Shown: positions 32,962 through 45,776 of the stretch, one piece after another | Layout: every line of letters begins with the position of its first letter | Numbering within the stretch: the stretch's first letter is position 1 | From: Mycteria americana | Taxonomy: Eukaryota > Chordata > Aves > Ciconiiformes > Ciconiidae | Direction: 5' to 3' | DNA length: 64,000 nt | NCBI RefSeq assembly: GCF_035582795.1 | Contig: NC_134366.1 | Coordinates: forward strand, 36,233,926-36,297,925 | Position numbers and translations under genes: made by a program | Notes under the pieces: generated by a model | Database searches by the model: none | Told to the model about the DNA's origin: nothing | What the model saw: only the letters and a program-made list of their open reading frames with translations

Positions 32962-33845
32962 CCGCCGGCCTGTCAGGGCGCCCCGGGGGGGCGGGCAGCG
33001 CCGCGTCCAGCCGCCGCGGGCCCGGAAACGTGAGACGCGGCGGCAGCCCCAGGGGGGAAAACAAGTCATTGTTTCCCCGCCGGGGCTGAATCGGGAACGT
33101 GCCTCCAGCGCCGGGCAGCACCCAGCCCAGCCCCGCCGCGGGGGAAGCTGAGGCGGAGCCCGGGGCGCTGGGGCGCGTCGTGCCCCGAGGGGAGATGCTG
33201 CCTCCCGGGCTGCGGGAAGCGCCCGCTCTCGAAACTGCCCTGCGAGCGCTGGTGGGAGCTGTCACACAGAACAAAACGCGCAGCGGCAGCGCTTGGGATG
33301 GGTTTGAGGGAGCCGGCACCAGATGCGTGTGTTCTATCGCTGTCCGAAAACATCCCCCCCTCCTCCCCCGCCCCTCCGGCTACCATCGCTTAGAAACAGA
33401 AATAGAGCTGGCGATAGGCTGACTAATGAGACTATAAAGCAAAATAAAGTCTTTAACTTCCCCAGCCCTAACAAAGAGACGATTATACTGGCTGACAGCT
33501 CCGCAAGGGATGTTTCCAGGCACCTTAATGAGAATGACTGAGTAACTGAATGCTTCTTCGTTTTTACGGGGCGTGTCTTTATTATTATTTAGATACTAGA
33601 TGCTTATCAGCCTTCCCACAGTGGAGCACTTGTGGGCAAGTCTCATTCCACAGCACTCTAAGGCCTTTTTCAATTACAAGTACTTTTCTCTTCTTTTTTT
33701 TTTTGCAGATTTTTTTTCTACTCACTTCATCCTTGGATTGCTCTGAAGAATAAAACTGAATACTGCGTAATTAGCTTTTTGTTTTAATTAAAGTTCAGTT
33801 TACATTTGTTGTTATGACCAGAGTTTCTTTGCAAGTATGCTTTGC

Positions 33846-33926
33846 GGATTAAGTTTTAATCCTCAGAAGCACATGCTTATGGCAATCTTCAGGATTAATA
33901 GATTAAATTAATCAGTAATCTAATTG
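33846..33926. promoter_or_regulatory. Cluster of homeodomain-type palindromes
   Basis: GGATTAA-GTT-TTAATCC (33846-33862) is a perfect inverted repeat. GGATTA follows at 33892-33897, then GATTAA-A-TTAATC (33901-33913), a second perfect inverted repeat, and TAATC at 33916-33920. TAATCC is the classic core for OTX/PITX/CRX-type homeodomains. The cluster is about 1 kb from the inferred HYCC1 start. Function is not shown by sequence alone. Confidence 0.45.
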
Positions 33927-36900
33927 CTGTGTGGTGAAACCGAGGCAAGGAGGTTGTGATTTGGTCAGTGTCAAATACCATGTAATGACAGAGCCCGAAT
34001 TAGCTCCGCCAACACTCACTGTCACAAAGCATCGTCCCATACAATTACTCATTTAAAAGCCATGCTCCTCTGTGCCTTACCAGTCTTAATTTCCTAAATG
34101 CCTCTATACAGGTAGATAATCTGTGTTCACACAAATTTTGACTTCCCTGGAGCCTTGAACCTGAGAAAATGGCAAGTTCAATGCATTTCTTCAAGATTTC
34201 GTGGCCATCCTGTGTACACACATCAGCATCTTTCCGTCTGAGCTGTATCTAGACTTCTGCTGTTGTACCATTCATTTCCATAGGTATCTAGTATATCATT
34301 TTAATTTATTGACAATAAAATGTATGCGTTATTTTCAAGGATCTTTTATAATACAAATTATAATACATAAAAACTGCTTTTAGAATACAAATGTCTTTCT
34401 TACTAAGCCATTTGTCTTTAGAATACTCCCACTGTGTTACGGTCTAAATTCATTCTGGCATCAGTTTCTATGACACTGGATAAAATAGGTCTGTTTTCCT
34501 GAAGAGAAAGATGATATTAGTTCCAAGAAAGGTGTAAAAGAGCTTTATTATTTTACTAAGATGAAGAGAGACAATTAAATGCCATAATCTTAGGAACAAC
34601 CAAATGGAACTTTGAGTGAGATAATAAATTTCTACCTTAGAAAGAATATACATCTGAATCACAGCCAGAATACTTAATGGTATTGGGGTTTTTTAAGCTC
34701 TTTATCTGAGTTTCTCTGCATTTCCACCCCTATTTCTGTCAACAACAGCACAGGCATACACAGCTCCCATCACAATGTCTTTCCCACCTGCTGCCGGTAC
34801 TTATTCCTGAGACACTTCTGGGTTTTGTGACCCAACAGTTACACAAAACAGCAAGTCAATTCAGTTGGAAGAGAACCAAGTAGAAAAAACAAGGTTTTTA
34901 GACATGATTCTGTTCCCTGAGCTGGTTTACCTCTGTCCTGCAGTTCCGAGAGCAGCATGGACCAAAGAACAAGCGATGGGAGCAAAGATACAGCAGTGCA
35001 GGAGGAGTTTGTTAGCCTGCATCCTCAGACCCAGTGTACGTACGGTGTCAGGAGGGAGACTGGGTACTGGTGTGGCTTGTGACACAGATGGCATACTAAG
35101 TGACCCTGATAATTGCAAAGAGATGTACTGAGATCATACTGTCATTAGTTATTAATTATACCATTATTGATGTGTTATGACTCTAATGATTAGTGAAAGT
35201 AATGAATCATCACAAACAAAAAGCAGGCAAATTCTTCACACGCAGCATATGACATACATTAACAGTTCTGCAGTGTCAGGTCACATTATCAAAAGAAAAT
35301 AGTTCAGCTTTATTACTTCCACAGATTTTAATAACTCCTAAATAATTTTAGTCTTTCAGGCATTCTTACCACATTAGCCTTAAATATGCTAAATGCACAA
35401 AACCATATGCAATACATTTTCTTTTTACTGTGTTTATATTTCTGTGCATAGATGTACACATCACTTACTGCCTTTTAGTCTTGTGTTTATGGCAGGTTTT
35501 TTGCCATTAGCAATCCATTTCAAATTGCCCTCTAAGAGGAGGGCTACAAAGAATCAGAACTTTTGTTCCACTTCCCCAGCAGTCAGGGCTGCTCAGTGTT
35601 GTTTCAGAAACAGTATTTCCAGGAAGAAGTTTCCTTTGGATTTCATAAAACATTCTCATTGCTCAGGAACATAATTTGGAACCTACAGCTTCTGCCAGCT
35701 TCATTATTTTTGGTCTGCACCTTTTCATTATAAGTTCTTATATTTAGATTGTGAACTATAATGGAGTTGTAAGCTTCTTTAAAAATAGAAATCCTTGGTA
35801 AATAAATACTTAACAACTGTAATCTGTCATATGACCATGTTCTTAAAGCTCAATTCAACACACAGTCCCTTTTTAAAAGATGGTACATCTGGACCTTAGG
35901 AAAAAAATAGCAGTTATTTCCAGTCATCTGATCTCATAGCAAATCTGTAGCCTGTGAGACACGGAGAAGGGCACTGTTCAGGGAGAGAGACAGAACCCCA
36001 GAAGTGACATTTTGTTGGTCCTCTGTCCCAGTGCCAGCCTAGGCCAGGCTGGTTGTGACCGTAACAACTGCACACGCTGCTAGATGGACAGTAGGACCAC
36101 TGTGGAGCAGCCCTTCTGTTTCGGTGAGGATGGAGTAACGCTCACTGCAGAATTAAGAGCAGTCCATAATCTTGATCAGAAATTCAGCTAACATTTTCAA
36201 AGATGCCCAGAACTTGTATTGCTCTCCTACAGAGCCTTTGAATTGGGACTACAAGGAAGCGTCAGGTCGTTCTTCAAGTCAGCAGAGTTCCAAGAGCTTT
36301 GTATCAAATGTAGAGGGCTCTGGAGGCTCCTGGTCTGACATCCTCCATGAAAACAGTTTTAGTAACCAAAGCATGTAAAAAGTCATGGAAAAAAAAGTAA
36401 AAAAAAATCATGCTGCCTAAGGAACAAAACCCAGATATTCTGAAATTTACTTTCAAATAGAAATAAGTGAACACTTTCTGCAAGAACACAAATTCTGTAA
36501 TTTTTATTTTGGGAGCTCTGAAACAACTGACAAAAAATATTTTGACAGTGTCAGATGTTTAGTTTTGACTTACAGTTTTCCTCTTAATATTCTAGTTTCA
36601 ACCATGAATAAAATATTTTGATTGCTTTCTCTTGAAAACATAAATGAAACTGATATCTTCCTACAAAAAGTTACATTTTATCAAATCTATGTTTTGACAT
36701 AAAATTGCTCTAGCAGAAAGCTCTTTACCAGATCTTCCAGGAAAGTGAAAAATCACTAACATCTGTTTGACTCTGAAACACTGAAGACCTCACAGTCTCA
36801 GACTTCTCATATTATCACAAAACACTTTAAAGGAAAATGTTCAAGAAAGAAGGCCTCTATATTCAATCAGTTGACCTACAAAATGTTTAAAGTCCTTTTA

Positions 36901-39900
36901 ATAGAACTTCAGATTTAAAAAAATCATACATTAGCATAGAACTATAAAAAACTAATTTCCTTTACTTCATAATTTATGATAAGTTTTATGTATTCTAAAT
37001 AAAAATAGCTTTTACCTTATGCTTTTTACTGACCTGGAGTTCTCCTGGCAACCCAGAGTTCTCGTTAGGTATCCTTACTTAGTTTTTCTTGGCAAAACTT
37101 ACACACACAAGCGTTAACACTACTATGCCTTGATTTGCTAGCATTGCAAAGAAATATTTATTACAAAAACACTACAGTAGAATTAAAAACAAAATAGTTA
37201 ATTTATTCTACTATTCAAAGGCTTTCCAAAAGTTTAAATTCACATAACTCAAATTTAAAACCAAGTTTGACTTGCTATTGAAGGCCAATTCTCTAAACAA
37301 TATGTTCCATATCAGTATTTTGCACTAAGGGATGACGCTTACAACACTAGAAAATAAAATGCAATAGCTCCTGGTTTTGATTAAGTGTTAAGGAGAAGCT
37401 ACTATGAGGATTTGATTGATAGCAGAAAAAGCTTTTTCTTACCATACCACTAATGTAAGGCAAAATTTAAAAAACATAGCAACCCAATCTTAATAAACAT
37501 AAATAATACATAAAGTATCCTTACTACATGAGAGCTAGGAAATCCATTACTTCTTCTTCCTCACATTTTAAAAGCAGAGGTTAAAAGCACATATGTAGGT
37601 TTGTAAGTGCAGCAGTTCACAAGATTAATGGTTTGAGTGGAAAGACACAAGCATTGCATCAAAGCCCACGTCATCCAGAAGCCTAGAAACAAACCCTTGA
37701 GGTGAGGGAGGGGAAGAGGGAAACTATGTGGAGATTGCTCTCTTAAGAAGTACAGCCAAACACACAGCATCACGGTGGAAACGAGGGCGGGAAAGGCTGT
37801 ATTTGCGAGGGGGAAGCTGGAAGAAGGTGACAAGGATCCACCACAGCACCGCACCTCCTGCAAGTCCTGCAGCACATTCCCCCTGCAGCACTACAGTCCT
37901 CCCTGCTTAGTGAAGTACCAAAATAAATGCTGCTGACTACTAGGCCTTTTATGCAACATCCCTACATTGGTATTAGCAGCTCAATTAAAGTATCACAGCT
38001 ATTTTAATTATCACAGCTGAGCTGGAGTTCCTCTCCCTAACCACAGCTCTTTGTGGTGCCTGACTAGAGGCTCCTTGCTGTATAAACAAGGAGGAGCAGG
38101 GAAGGCTGGTGGGAATGCTCTGAAAGTAAAAGGGAGAAAGATGAGGAAAAAATGATGCAAGGCAATCCAAGGATTTTTATCTTTTTCATGGTTCTTCACA
38201 TGCTCACTAATTGTTATTGCTATAGAAAATTCCTCTCCCAGCCCACGTGTGCCTGGGCATGTTGACAGTATTTTGAGTGTGTGTATTTATTGTCTTGCTG
38301 CTGGACTATAGAAAATGAACAGCTCAGTTTACAAGGGCTGTCAGACACCCTGGCCAGCACAAGAGCTGCATATTCTTTTCAGGAGATGCTTACAGTCATG
38401 AGTTGTCTCCCAGTGAGCAAACCAACCCATGTCCCACCCTGCCTCCCAAGGGACCCAGGGGCTCCCCCGTGAGAAGCCCTGTCCCCCTGGGGCAGGGACC
38501 AGGGCAGAGCCACTCAGCAGCCCGAGTGGTGCTCGGTGCGTACGAGGCTGGCCCGGTTGTGCTCACCACTTCCTCCCTCGGCATGTGGTTAGCTGATGAA
38601 GAGGGTGCGGTTGGGCTCTGCGCGACCAGCTGACATTTCATTTCTACTTACGCTTGGGTCACGCTTGTCAGCTTTTCCTTTGAGTCACAAGAGCTAGAAG
38701 CACACGCACACACTTTTACAATGGGAGCCCTCCCTTCTGATGTAATCCCATTAGCCCCAAAAACCAGGGCACTAGATCCAAGTCGACAAAGTGCATGTGT
38801 CTTCTGCTAGCCCAGAGAAGAAGCTTGATGTCCTGCTTGGACACCCTGACACCTGGCCTGTGTTAGTAAGCCCTTAGCACATGTACTGTGGTTGGCTCCA
38901 CGCAGAACCGGTGGAAGCAGCCCTGAAAAAGCAGCATCAGTGTGTCTGTACAGCAACATCTTTTTGGTCTGACCCAACTCGACTGCCATGGCCCCATCCT
39001 ACTCGCAGCTGTAGCTCTTCCAGGATACAAGAACCAGCACTGGTCTGAAGACTCCAAATTTCAAGCAATTCCCTTGGGGAAAGTTAAGGTTTCAGCTACA
39101 TTACTAAGTTTCATAACCCTGAGAGAGGATAATGTTTATTTCAAAGCAGATAGGGTGACAAATTACAGGGCTAAGCTGCAAGGGAGACAGAAGGTAGGCA
39201 TTAGGAAGTCCTGCTCTAACTGTACAGATAGCACTGCAACTGGAGCAGATCACTGGAAGAAAATGTGGAATTACCATCAGCTCATTTTTTTAAGAACAGT
39301 TTAGGTATATTTGACCCTGCTTTAAGACAGATACAGAGAACTGAGCGATATCTCTTCATTATTGTCTTCTGGGCTTTTATCAGCCGTGCTTACTCTCTCC
39401 TCTCAAAGTAATGGGTTACAGACTGAATATTTTAAGACTTAAGTGAAACTCAGAGTGCTAAATTCCAGTGTTATGAAATGCTTTTAGAATAAGTATGGGA
39501 ACACTGTTAATGGGAACATAAGTATTCTTAAATAGGAATATATGTGTAACAAAAACCTCACATATTTGAAGCAAAATCCAAAGCAAACATGAGGTAGGTA
39601 GTTATCTTTGTTACCTTTTCTGATAGATTACAGCTAAGTTTGTCTCCTGCTTTTACAGTTGATACCTATATCTCCCCAGTTCTTAAAATGTTACTGTAGG
39701 TTTTTTTACAGTTTGTTTTCATTATTAACTTTGATAATAAAACACCCTAAATTTCCTGAGGATAAAGACATGCTTTTTTTCCCCAGTTCTATACTACTTT
39801 GACAGTGCCCAGATGAGATGATGACTTCCAAACAAGTGCATTCTTTGCACCCCTCTCATTACCCTATTTATTTTAATGGGATTTTATGGGGCTTTTCTGA

Positions 39901-42900
39901 TATTTTATCTGAGATGCTTTTGCTTACTCTGAACAGCCAGACAGATGTCTGTTCTTGCTCTGTCAAGAGCATCAGCTGCTTTGTTTTGATTAAATAATTC
40001 ATTTTCCTGCCAGCAGAGAGCCTTTCCACTTGGTCAAGGACAAAATTCTAGCCAATGTTTTTTTTAAGAATGTGAACAATGAAAAAGATCTTGCCAATAT
40101 GACTTGCTTTCCTCTTAGTGTGGGAGGTCACAGATTTGGTCTAATAATTTGGCCATTTTCCCTAGAATTTATAATGTTGATTGCAGAGGCTTGCTTAAGT
40201 CTCAAAGACTGGACTAAGGAGGAGAAGCAGTCCCTTAAGTTAATCATGCCATTAGTGCTCTGCTTTCTCGCTGTGTACTTCCCCAAACCCTGACATTTTA
40301 AAGAAAAACTTATTATTCATAGGGCTATTATCTGGACAAAAGAGAACAGTCAAATTATGGACTTATTATTTGATATAGCTGCACCCTGTTGATTTTTAGA
40401 AAGTCACATTTCAGCTCAGCAGCCTCTTTGCTTCACTTGGCTCAGCTTGTGCTCTGTTTTATCTGATAACATCTTACATATTATCATCCTGTCATGAAGA
40501 ACACAGGTATAGCACTGGCTGAAATGAAAAAGGGACAACACACGCTAGATACATATCACATATTCTACCAAAACTGTTGGGACTTTCAAGGTGGGAAAAG
40601 GTGTCTGATTTTTTTTTTCTAAGCCAGAACTTCATGATCTTGCTTGAGAAACTCAGATCAGCTATTTAACAACAGCTAAACATATTTTCAATATGTTTTT
40701 CAAATTCTTTTGTAGATGTGTATGTTGCAGCCTTGCAGCCCTTGTGCATGTAAAACTGAGACTGACTTGTCTCTTGCCTTTTCTGGGGATTTATTCTCTG
40801 TCTGAGAGATTAAAATTATACCTAGTAATAATACAGGGTTGTGGATTTACTCAACACTCAATAACCATTGCTCACTCAGGCAGCTATGAACCTTAAAACT
40901 GACTGGACGCCCAGCAGCTCAGGTGCTGATGGGTGTGGAGAGATTCATTCTCGGTAAAAATGAAGTAGGAGGATTTGGGTTTTCCTCTGGAGAAATTACT
41001 TCTAAAGAGGATTGGGGCGGGGGGTGGGGGAAGTATAAGAGAAAGGATCTGATGGGTTTGAGCAAGGGGTGTCATACAAATGAAACTGTACAGTTGAAAA
41101 AGAAAAAAAAGCAGACTGAGTATTGCACATGCATGTCTGCCCATATATATCTATATTTATGGCCACCTTCAGAGCATATAGACACCACTGCCATAGACCA
41201 CAGCCCTGTGTGACCTGACTGGCGACTGTGTTTTAATAGTTACCATGTTTTTCAAAGCATTACAGAAATTAAATGGTCTCTATAAATGCTAAGCATTGAG
41301 AGAACGACCTTGTTTTGACAGAAACAAAGTCTATTACAGCAAAGCTTTTTTCCTGCCTTGGCACAGGAGGTCTCATCACCAGTATCCCCAGCAGTATTTA
41401 TTCTCCATTGTCACGATGACATCTACTGGAGGGGATAGGGTTGAACACAGATTTCTCTGTCCAAGTGTTAATGCTTCTAACATCAGCAGGGCTGATGCAA
41501 ATCCACACACTGAGAACTACTACAGTATTGAAATGTGTGGAAAGCAACACGACAATGTTAGTGTTCTAGATATTTTACATTGCAACTGCCTCAAGAGATA
41601 CATGATAAAAAAGGATTAGAGGAAATGATTCAAACCTCATCTAATATGTGCAAATAAAAATGGCCCAGCCAGATAATTTTAAATTATTACATGAAAAGGA
41701 AATAAACTTGTTTTAAATATCTCTTGAACGATACAAATAAGCATTAGCTTTAGAAGAATATGTATTACTGTGGCACTCCAAAGATATGCAAATCTGAAAC
41801 ATAGGTTTGTTAAACCAAATGAGATATTAGAAATCAGGTATGGAAAACAGTATAAATTGAAAAGAAAAGATATGCAATGCTTGACACGTGAGGTTTTTCA
41901 TTTTCTCCACAGTAAAAATACCATATATTTGCATGAAAAATAGTGTATATTCTTGCTACATTTGTACTTCCTATTTGCAAATGCAAATAGATCTTCACAA
42001 TAGCTGAAAAGAAGAACTGAGAATGAATATGTTTTCTGAAGCATCACATCTAACTTCTTTTGCTGGAAATGAGTTTCTGCAATTTGTTCAAATGAAACTG
42101 GAGTCACCAAGCATTCGAGATGCTTTCTCAAAATAAAATTTTGCAGGGAAGTACACTTGTTTTCCTTTAAGCCCATTCATCACTGCTAGACTATGGCCGC
42201 ACCTTGGAAGCCTCCTCCCAGCCTGAGGAGGTCCACTGCCCGCACGAGGGATGGCATGTGCCAAGTCTATCCATTGTCCTCTTGTTCACTCTATTCTGTT
42301 CCTTTTCAATGGAGAGGAGCAGAGAATAATGATGTGGGGCAAATGCTGTGTGCTAGCAGGTGATATCTGCAGGCTCAGGCTGTGTCTGGGATGGAGAGGG
42401 TGCATGTGGATTCTGGCTGCTGCTTCTGAGTAAGTTTATAGAATAATTTCCCAGGAAAGAAGTGCACACACCGGGCCAGATTTTGCCACAAAACCAAGCC
42501 AAACAAAACCAGTCCTGGTCAAATAAACTTGCAGCCTGACACTGCACAAACCCAGACTCACCAGAAAAATCTAACAGAAAAAAGGCTTTAATTTAACAAA
42601 AGAAAGTTGTTTGCCTCCAGGAGTACCCCTTTCCTTCTCGTGCAGGAAGAGAAACAATAACAGGTGCCTGCAGATGAGCGGGTGGCCTGAAATTAATGAA
42701 TTCTTCAGAAAAATCACAATATACAGAGTCAGGAAATGTTTCCATATGAAGGAAATTCACTAGAATAATGGAGAGAGGTGAGGACAGAAGAATAACATGA
42801 AGGAATCGTTGCAGTTGGCATCAGCAGTGAGAGAAATGTGGTGGAAAGCAAGAGAAGAGGAAATGAGACTAGTGTGGGTATCACAGGGGGCTTTGACAGC

Positions 42901-43530
42901 AAGGCCCTGGGATCTTAAACTTGGCAACAGGCCACTGAAGGATTCAAACTGCAAAAATAGCTCTTGCTACTGACAGCAATGGGAGATAATGCAGGATAAA
43001 CTGGAAAGAAGCAATGTCTGTGGCTGGGAGGCCAACAAGGAATAGCAGCGTCTATGACACGTGCTGAGCAGTTGCTCAGTCTACGAAGGGGTAGGAAGCC
43101 TGATGTGCCCTTTGTCAAACTTCCTGAGCACGCCTGTCCTGGATTTCAAGCTGTCTAGAAAACAGAAGAGCATTGGCAAAGTAATTTGGCAGCAGATGAC
43201 TGTTGCTAAAAGCAGCCATGTACTGCCCAAGGTATTAGGGTTGGCAGGCTACAAACGTGCTGTCAGTGCTTGGCAGCTTAGAAACGTGCTGAAAGGTACT
43301 AGTCACACGGCTGAAAGAAAACCACCACACCCCCAGTGCACCTCTAAAAAGAAAAAAAGATGCTTCAAAAGGATTTTACAAAAGGCTTTTCAAAGAAATC
43401 CACTTAGCCAACAATTAAGTTAGATCACACTTTTAGGAACCACTAGTGCCTTTTCTTTGAAGGATATCCCCCACATAGCTGGAGCAGTAGTTACAAGAAC
43501 TACTAGTACATGCAACTGTTTAACACCCCC

Positions 43531-43567
43531 ATACATAAAATACTCCCCTTAGGAGGAGTATATGTAT
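43531..43567. repeat. Imperfect hairpin
   Basis: ATACAT and ATACTCC on the left pair with GGAGTAT and ATGTAT on the right. An AAA bulge sits in the left arm, and the loop between the inner arms is eight bases. Confidence 0.7.
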
Positions 43568-45665
43568 CAAAAAGGAGGAGACAGAAAAAGATAAAGTCAC
43601 AGATATGGAGTAGGAAGAAGACATGAAGGGAAGAACATACTCCAATTTTTTTTTAAAGGGGGAAAGCTGCTTATTAGCATTGCTATACTTGAAAAATACC
43701 TCTGACCTCAGTCTGAGCAGGTTTCTTCTCACACCCCAAGCCCCAGCTATCATCTTTTTTGTGTGTGTGATGAAATATCATGATGCTTCTGCTTTCTGCT
43801 GGGGCCCTGTCTGCACTTTCCAGACAATTAATTATGACTTCCCTAGTCCTTCATACATAACTGTACTTCTGTTTTCTCTAGTATCAATGACAGAAGTAAT
43901 GAATGGCCAGCTTAAATCCTATTATCTGTTACTTGCATATGAAAGATAAAGATATCTCTAAAACCGTGAAACTGTCCACATGTACAACTGTTAGGCTTGC
44001 CATCCTCCTGGTCTAGGAAGGCTGGATGTATTTAAATTCTCTTTGCAATCTCTCTCCTTCTGTCTCTGTCAGTTTGTCTCCACAGGGAGCTTCTGAAAGG
44101 TGATCTTCCCCTCCTGTGTCTCCTCGAAGGGTTTATAAGTGTTTTGAGTCCTTTTGATCTCCAAGGTCTCAGACTGAAGTTTGTTTCTCCTTGGAGACTG
44201 CATGTAATGTCCCTGAAGCCTGCTAGTTTCACTCATTATCTTTTCAATGTAGGCTTGTCTGTTCTTGTGTGGGAACAATTACATGTTCTTTGTTTGCTCT
44301 TCCCATAGCCTCAGGCTAAGCAAGCCGAAGATGGGACACTCAGAATTCATCCTGTTCATGAAGTGTTTTCCCTCGGTGATTCAGACATGCATCTTTCATC
44401 AAATTGTTGCATCTCAGTGCTAAGAATTTTATTACATCTCCTCATTTTTGTCAGTTACCCATTGTAAGCATCCCAAACTACTATCATTCACGCTGCTTGG
44501 ATCAAAGATCAGCCTAAACATGACTCTGCACAAAGAACATCATCAATAGACCCTGATTGCTGATGTTGTATTATGCTCATGTCAGCCTTAGAAAGTCCAC
44601 TTTAGTAATCTGTAAATACTTCCTTGTATAACTTAAATGAAGATTAGAACTGTGAACATTCTTACACTATCAGAATTTCTTACTTGTACAAATGTCCATA
44701 CAGAAACTTGTTTTGACTAAACCAGAAGCAGCAATGCTTTTTTTTCCTCTGAAAGATCCTGTTTACTTATCTACCATTTCAACACAGAGAATGCAAACTC
44801 CTGAGACAGACACAACTTCAACGGGAAAAACTGCAGTGCAACTCCCATGCAGCTGCCCTGATTAGGAATAGGATCAGCACAGTCTAACCTAATGTAGACA
44901 TAGTCTAGCAGAAGTAATTTCTTGTGCCAAAGGTCAAACAACTTGCTCCACTGTACTTCAGGCACAGCAGCGTAGGTCTGGAAGCTGGTGCTGAAGCCAC
45001 TGGAGATCATTATGCCCTCCCAGCACTTTCTCCATTCCCATTTAGATTTTCCCTTCTTCTCAGGAGAACAGAAAAAAATAAGTCCTTGCACTCAGCAGTG
45101 ACTGTTCTTAAGCTTGAACTTCTGCAGTGCTGGTTCTCTGCTTCACTTAGATCTGTGTAAGTCAAGGTCTATGTCAATGGGACTAATGTTTTTAGACACC
45201 TTGCAAGATTAAGCCAGAGTGGACTGCATCTTGTAAGATTAAGACTATTTTGAGCAGCCCTTTTGAACATTACAGTCATGCTTCTTGCTGGCCAGGTAGG
45301 GCTTGCACCTTTCTAGTACACTTTGTAGTTCCTGCATTGTGGGATATCAGGTTTATTGGGCCCTTGAGATACAAAGCTTTATTTCTCTTTTTACAATCAT
45401 CTCGTACATTTCCATGATGTAGCTAGTTCATCCAGCCAGACTCTAATCTGCTTCGTAAGGTAGAGAGCTGCAAGAATCACTTACATGGCACAAGCAGCTG
45501 CTTGACAGCACACTTCAGCGCTACACAGGACAGGGAACAACACATCCATCTAAAGAAAAACTCGGGAGAATTTTAGATAGATAGAATGCAATTGTTCCAC
45601 TGAAATTAATCCAAAAAACCACCATGAGCTGGACTCGCTTGTTTTACTAAGTGGTTACAGCTCTG

Positions 45666-45776
45666 CTGACGTCAGTGGATTTGCAGCTGTTCACAACAAC
45701 ATGAATTTGGCCTTGGATCTAACAATCTTATTGTTTGCGAGGCGGGAGAGAGAAGGGTTGTTTGTTTCAGATAAAA
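45666..45776. promoter_or_regulatory. Candidate enhancer: CRE palindrome and inverted SOX-like pair
   Basis: A full CRE palindrome TGACGTCA lies at 45667-45674, within CTGACGTCAG. Fifty bases on is AACAAT-CTT-ATTGTT (45721-45735), a perfect inverted pair of SOX-like cores, followed by a GATA core near 45770. The density of full palindromic sites in otherwise plain intergenic DNA suggests a regulatory element. This is inference. Confidence 0.35.

Larger units (their letters stand above)
31900..33250 (-). promoter_or_regulatory. HYCC1: CpG island and promoter region of HYCC1
   Basis: Base composition changes abruptly to very G+C-rich with frequent CG dinucleotides, in strong contrast to the flanks. 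It lies upstream of the HYCC1 coding exons in the right place for its promoter. It contains CCAAT boxes, a G-quadruplex motif and several candidate splice donors on the minus strand. Long open frames on both strands here (up to 268 codons) are Pro-, Arg-, Ala- and Gly-rich products of composition and not genes. Confidence 0.85.

Noticed and set aside
31756..33422. Many long open frames on both strands (up to 268 codons) in the HYCC1 CpG island
   Set aside because: They are Pro-, Arg-, Ala- and Gly-rich, overlap one another in several frames, and have no domain. Stop codons are rare simply because the sequence is G+C-rich.
33691..33709. Long pyrimidine tract ending TTTTGCAG on the plus strand, like a splice acceptor
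   Set aside because: The acceptor form is good, but no open exon follows and no matching donor or promoter on this strand is evident. It may belong to a divergent noncoding RNA, but this cannot be supported.
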